From an uncultured Oscillospiraceae bacterium (GTDB lineage: Bacteria; Bacillota; Clostridia; Oscillospirales; Acutalibacteraceae): a stretch of DNA of 54,189 bases. The notes beneath the pieces were generated by a model, which worked only from the letters and a program-made list of their open reading frames with translations, had not been told where the DNA came from and did no database searches. The stretch spans positions 1-54,189 of the forward strand of contig UQFM01000005.1 of assembly GCA_900540295.1 (NCBI GenBank). The letters run 5' to 3'. Shown piece by piece: positions 51,433 through 54,189 of the stretch; position 1 is the first letter of the stretch; each line of letters begins with the position of its first letter. A program made the position numbers and the translations under genes.

Positions 51433-52132
51433 GAAAAAAAGCTTGGGATATGAATTTTCCAAAGGTCTCATCAAAGAAAATCCCGTTTTGCGTTTGGTGC
51501 TGGGCACATGCCCAACGCTTGCAACCACCACTTCTCTCGAAAGCGCTATCGGCATGGGGCTTTCTGCGGCGATTGTTTTGGTCTGCTCCAATATCGTGAT
51601 TTCCGCACTGCGCAAGGTGATTCCGCAAAAGGTACGCATTCCCTGCTACATTGTGGTGATTGCTGGCTTTGTAACCGTTGTGCAGATGCTTGTAAAAGCG
51701 TTTTTGCCCGCCCTCGACCAACAGCTCGGCGTATATTTGCCGCTGATAGTGGTTAACTGCATTATTTTGGGCCGCGCAGAGGCATTTGCAGGCAAAAACG
51801 GCGTGGCGGCGTCGGCACTCGACGGACTCGGTATGGGCATCGGTTTTACGGCGGCATTGGTGCTTATGGGCGGTGTGCGTGAGCTTTTGGGCGCGGGGAC
51901 ATTACTCGGCTTCCAAATCTTGCCCGAAAGCGTACCGCCGATGACGATTTTTGTATTGGCCCCCGGCGGATTCTTCGTATTCGGTATTTTAATGGCGTGT
52001 GCCAATAAGCTTGCCGAACGCAAGGGCAAACCGAAGGCTACGCTCGGCTGTGCGGGCTGTCCGATGGCAGAAACCTGCACCGTGGCGGATAAAGTCGCTT
52101 GCACAGGCGAAAAGGAGGAGAAAGACGCATGA
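51425..52132 (+). CDS. rnfE: Rnf complex subunit E
   Basis: A 235-residue membrane protein with six helices, homologous to NqrD. FSKGLIKENPVLRLVLGTCP is the family's N-terminal signature. A C-terminal tail with four cysteines (CAGCPMAETC ... VAC) is unusual next to the short RnfE proteins of Proteobacteria. GGGAGG precedes the ATG at 51425. Confidence 0.95.
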   Translation: MAEKKSLGYEFSKGLIKENPVLRLVLGTCPTLATTTSLESAIGMGLSAAIVLVCSNIVISALRKVIPQKVRIPCYIVVIAGFVTVVQMLVKAFLPALDQQLGVYLPLIVVNCIILGRAEAFAGKNGVAASALDGLGMGIGFTAALVLMGGVRELLGAGTLLGFQILPESVPPMTIFVLAPGGFFVFGILMACANKLAERKGKPKATLGCAGCPMAETCTVADKVACTGEKEEKDA

Positions 52133-52716
52133 AAATTTTTCTTTCGATTCTTTTAACGGCGATTCTTACAAACAACTACATTCTTTCCAAATTTTTGGGC
52201 ATCTGTCCGTTTCTCGGCGTTTCCAAAAAGCTGAACACGGCGGTGGGTATGAGCGCGGCGGTTATTTTTGTTATGGTGCTGGCAAGTGCCGTCACTTATC
52301 CGCTGAATACATTTTTAGAGAATAACGGTCTCGGCTATTTGCAGACGATTGTATTTATTCTTGTAATTGCGGCGCTGGTACAGCTGGTTGAAATCGTGAT
52401 GCGCAAATACATTCCCGCGCTTTATAATTCGCTGGGCATTTATTTGCCGCTGATTACGACAAACTGCGCGGTACTCGGTGTGACCATTTTGAATATCGAC
52501 AGCGGCTACACCTTCGCGCAGTCCATGGTCAACTCCTTGGGCGCAGGTCTCGGCTTCTTAGTCGCAATGGTGATGTTTGCAGGTGTGCGCGAGCGTTTGG
52601 AATCCTGCAATATTCCGAAATTTTTAGAGGGACTGCCGATTACCTTGGTGGCGGCAAGTCTTGTGTCTTTGTCCTTCCTCGGCTTTACGGGTCTTGTCGA
52701 AGGCATGTTTGCTTAA
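52129..52716 (+). CDS. rnfA: Rnf complex subunit A
   Basis: A 195-residue six-helix protein homologous to NqrE. TNNYILSKFLGICPFLGVSK carries the conserved half of the intramembrane iron-sulphur site shared with RnfE; NCAVLGV supplies the other cysteine. AGGAGG precedes the ATG, and it overlaps rnfE by four bases. Confidence 0.95.
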   Translation: MKIFLSILLTAILTNNYILSKFLGICPFLGVSKKLNTAVGMSAAVIFVMVLASAVTYPLNTFLENNGLGYLQTIVFILVIAALVQLVEIVMRKYIPALYNSLGIYLPLITTNCAVLGVTILNIDSGYTFAQSMVNSLGAGLGFLVAMVMFAGVRERLESCNIPKFLEGLPITLVAASLVSLSFLGFTGLVEGMFA

Positions 52717-52731
52717 AAGGGGGCGGGACGA

Positions 52732-53547
52732 ATGAACACGATTTTATTGGCAGTATTGTTGGTCGGCGGTATCGGACTTGTAGCGGGCGTCGGGCTTTCG
52801 GTTGCGTCTGTTGTGATGGCAGTGCCGAAGGATGAAAAGGCGGAGGCAATCCGCGAGTGTCTGCCCGGTGCGAACTGCGGTGCGTGCGGATATTCGGGCT
52901 GTGACGGCTATGCGGCGGCGCTGTCAAAAGGCGAAGCCAAAGAAACCAATCTCTGTGCGCCCGGCGGCAGTGAAACTGCGGCGGCGGTGGCGGAAATTCT
53001 CGGCGTTTCGGCGGGCAGTGTGAAGCCGATGGCGGCACTGGTACACTGCAACGGTGGCTGTGAAAACTCCAAACAGAAATTACAGTATAACGGTGTGCAA
53101 AGCTGTGTCATGGCTTCCCAGCTGTTCGGCGGGCAGAAAGAATGCGTATACGGCTGTCTGGGCTACGGCGATTGTTTGAACGCCTGTCCGTATGATGCCA
53201 TCCGCATTTGTGACGGTGTGGCGCGCGTGGACCCGTTAAAGTGCAAGGCGTGCAAAAAGTGTATTGCCGCCTGCCCGAAGCATTTGATTGAGCTTGTACC
53301 TCTGCATGAACCGAAAGCGGCGGTGCTTTGCAAAAATCACAACAAGGGTGCGTTTACCCGCAAGGAATGCAAGGTCGGCTGTATCGGCTGTATGAAGTGC
53401 CAAAAGGTATGCGAACACGGTGCGGTTAAGGTTGAAAACAATACCGCGCATGTGGATTATGAAAAGTGTATCGGCTGCGGCAAGTGCGCAGAAGCCTGCC
53501 CGACAGGCGCAATTCATGCGATTACACTCGGCGGTGCGGAAAAATAA
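52732..53547 (+). CDS. rnfB: Rnf complex subunit B
   Basis: Ferredoxin-oxidising subunit with a membrane-anchor helix and iron-sulphur clusters. In its 271 residues, Cys43, Cys49, Cys52 and Cys57 (CLPGANCGACGYSGC) form the Fe4S module. Four further ferredoxin-like groups follow (CVYGCLGYGDCLNAC, CKACKKCIAAC, CIGCMKCQKVC, CIGCGKCAEAC). AAGGGGG precedes the ATG. Last gene of the operon, ending the order C-D-G-E-A-B. Confidence 0.96.
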   Translation: MNTILLAVLLVGGIGLVAGVGLSVASVVMAVPKDEKAEAIRECLPGANCGACGYSGCDGYAAALSKGEAKETNLCAPGGSETAAAVAEILGVSAGSVKPMAALVHCNGGCENSKQKLQYNGVQSCVMASQLFGGQKECVYGCLGYGDCLNACPYDAIRICDGVARVDPLKCKACKKCIAACPKHLIELVPLHEPKAAVLCKNHNKGAFTRKECKVGCIGCMKCQKVCEHGAVKVENNTAHVDYEKCIGCGKCAEACPTGAIHAITLGGAEK

Positions 53548-53592
53548 AATATGAAAATGCAGGCGAGCATACAGGACAGGGGATGGTCAGCG

Positions 53593-53655
53593 TGAAAGTC
53601 TACTATATATAGAAAGTATATTTCTGAAAATACAATATATATAAACTGACTTTCA
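53593..53655. other. 63-base nested inverted repeat
   Basis: TGAAAGTC ... GACTTTCA with inner TATATATA / TATATATA and AGAAA/TTTCT, in the gap between rnfB and the LRR gene. It may be a terminator, a control hairpin or the edge of an inserted segment; base composition becomes AT-rich from here on. Confidence 0.5.
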
Positions 53656-53773
53656 TTTGTTGTGTGCGATAAAAATTACGCAGTGTTCTCTGTCTTAAAG
53701 AAAATATCAAATAAAGGCACGCTGACACCCCCTGTTCATAGAGCGTGTGATGATTTTTAGGGGAGGTAAAGAA

Positions 53774-54136
53774 ATGGAAAAGAAAAAAGCAAAGGTTCTA
53801 TATAAAAAGAGAGTTTCTTTGTTGTTGGTATTACTTTTGGTACTGACCGTAATTCTCTTTGACGGGTTGACGGCTTTTGCTACCACAAGTGGGGATTTTG
53901 AGTACCGCATTATATCTAACACGGATAAGACTTGTGCAATTGCAGGCTATACTGGGGCAGAAACAATTTTATATATTCCATCGAAAATTGATGGGTATAG
54001 CGTAGTGGAGATTGACAAGAATGCTTTCAATTGGGTTAACAAATTTACAAGTGTAATAATTCCCAGTAGTGTAACAATAATTGGCGAGAGCGCGTTTCGG
54101 GACTGCACCTCACTTACAAGTATAACTATTCCCAAT
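53774..54136 (+). CDS. BspA-like leucine-rich repeat surface protein (partial)
   Basis: The first 121 codons of a secreted protein, cut by the contig end. A basic stretch and signal peptide (VSLLLVLLLVLTVILFDGLTAFA) lead into a domain that becomes LRR_5 repeats. IPSKIDGYSVVEIDKNAF, then IIPSSVTIIGESAFRDCTSL and TSITIPN, are the typical repeat beats. Such proteins are cell-surface adhesins in gut and oral bacteria. GGGAGG precedes the ATG. It is AT-richer than its neighbours, which fits horizontal transfer. Confidence 0.88.
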
Positions 54137-54189
54137 CTGTCTCTTATACACATCTCCGAGCCACGAGACCGATCAGTATCTCGTATGCC
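54137..54189. other. Illumina Nextera adapter with index (artefact)
   Basis: CTGTCTCTTATACACATCT (mosaic end) begins at 54137, followed by the read-2 adapter with one C missing, an index-like octamer, and the start of the P7 sequence (ATCTCGTATGCC). Not genomic. Confidence 0.98.

Noticed and set aside
53947..54153. Minus-strand frame beginning MCIRDR
   Set aside because: The start lies in adapter sequence and the rest is antisense to the LRR gene.

Overview
The window is one complete assembled contig. Both ends run into Illumina Nextera adapter (1-37 and 54137-54189), so about 54.1 kb is genomic. The gene content points to an anaerobic, spore-forming, Gram-positive Clostridia-type bacterium, probably a gut Oscillospirales/Ruminococcaceae-like lineage at moderate GC. 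The evidence is a spoIIAA-spoIIAB-sigF operon, an Rnf complex in the clostridial order C-D-G-E-A-B, rubrerythrin with rubredoxin, FeoAB, an IPKTG-anchored surface protein, a LysM/M14 cell-wall peptidase and strong AGGAGG-type ribosome binding sites. No RNA gene, CRISPR array or intact IS element was found.

Layout: 74-907, two tandem zinc-ribbon membrane proteins. 1388-11887, an arginine biosynthesis cluster argG-argH-(transglutaminase-like)-argC-(RAYT transposase)-argJ-argB-argD-argF-(methyltransferase), preceded by ARG-box-like sites and a sigma-A promoter. 11925-12612, rubrerythrin-rubredoxin operon. 12888-21523, mixed genes: Pr6Pr membrane protein, Nudix, FAD/Rieske oxidoreductase, DHHW protein, metallophosphoesterase, DacA, M14 peptidase, ribbon-helix-helix protein, cytidine deaminase. 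21704-25109, sortase substrate and the spoIIA operon. 25298-27660, feoAB. 27740-29359, four small helix-turn-helix regulators. 29549-32335, a two-gene operon (tandem class II aldolase plus class III aminotransferase). 32632-35444, vitamin B6 salvage (MocR regulator, pyridoxal kinase, ECF S component). 35477-36509, radical SAM protein and a small membrane protein under a LexA-like control region. 36891-43602, obg, mini-RNase III, YitT, lepA-proX-hemW. 43939-46315, metA and an iron alcohol dehydrogenase. 46486-53547, apbE-NusG_II-Gx-rnfCDGEAB. 53774 to the end, the start of a BspA-like LRR surface protein.

The most distinctive feature is a dense system of dispersed intergenic repeats. A palindromic REP-like family (R) keeps GTAGGGG...CCCG ends while its stem sequence varies with preserved pairing. 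A second family (S: CATTCTGAG...CGAAGAATCTCAC) is joined to R by a conserved linker, making a composite unit of about 85-95 bp present in five recognisable copies. One RAYT (REP-associated tyrosine transposase) gene sits inside the arginine cluster, has an R copy just upstream, and carries an R copy inside its own reading frame. Other points worth following: a possible SOS-controlled small membrane protein, a MocR regulator whose PLP lysine is arginine, a triple-operator Xre gene, and an aldolase/aminotransferase operon of unknown pathway.
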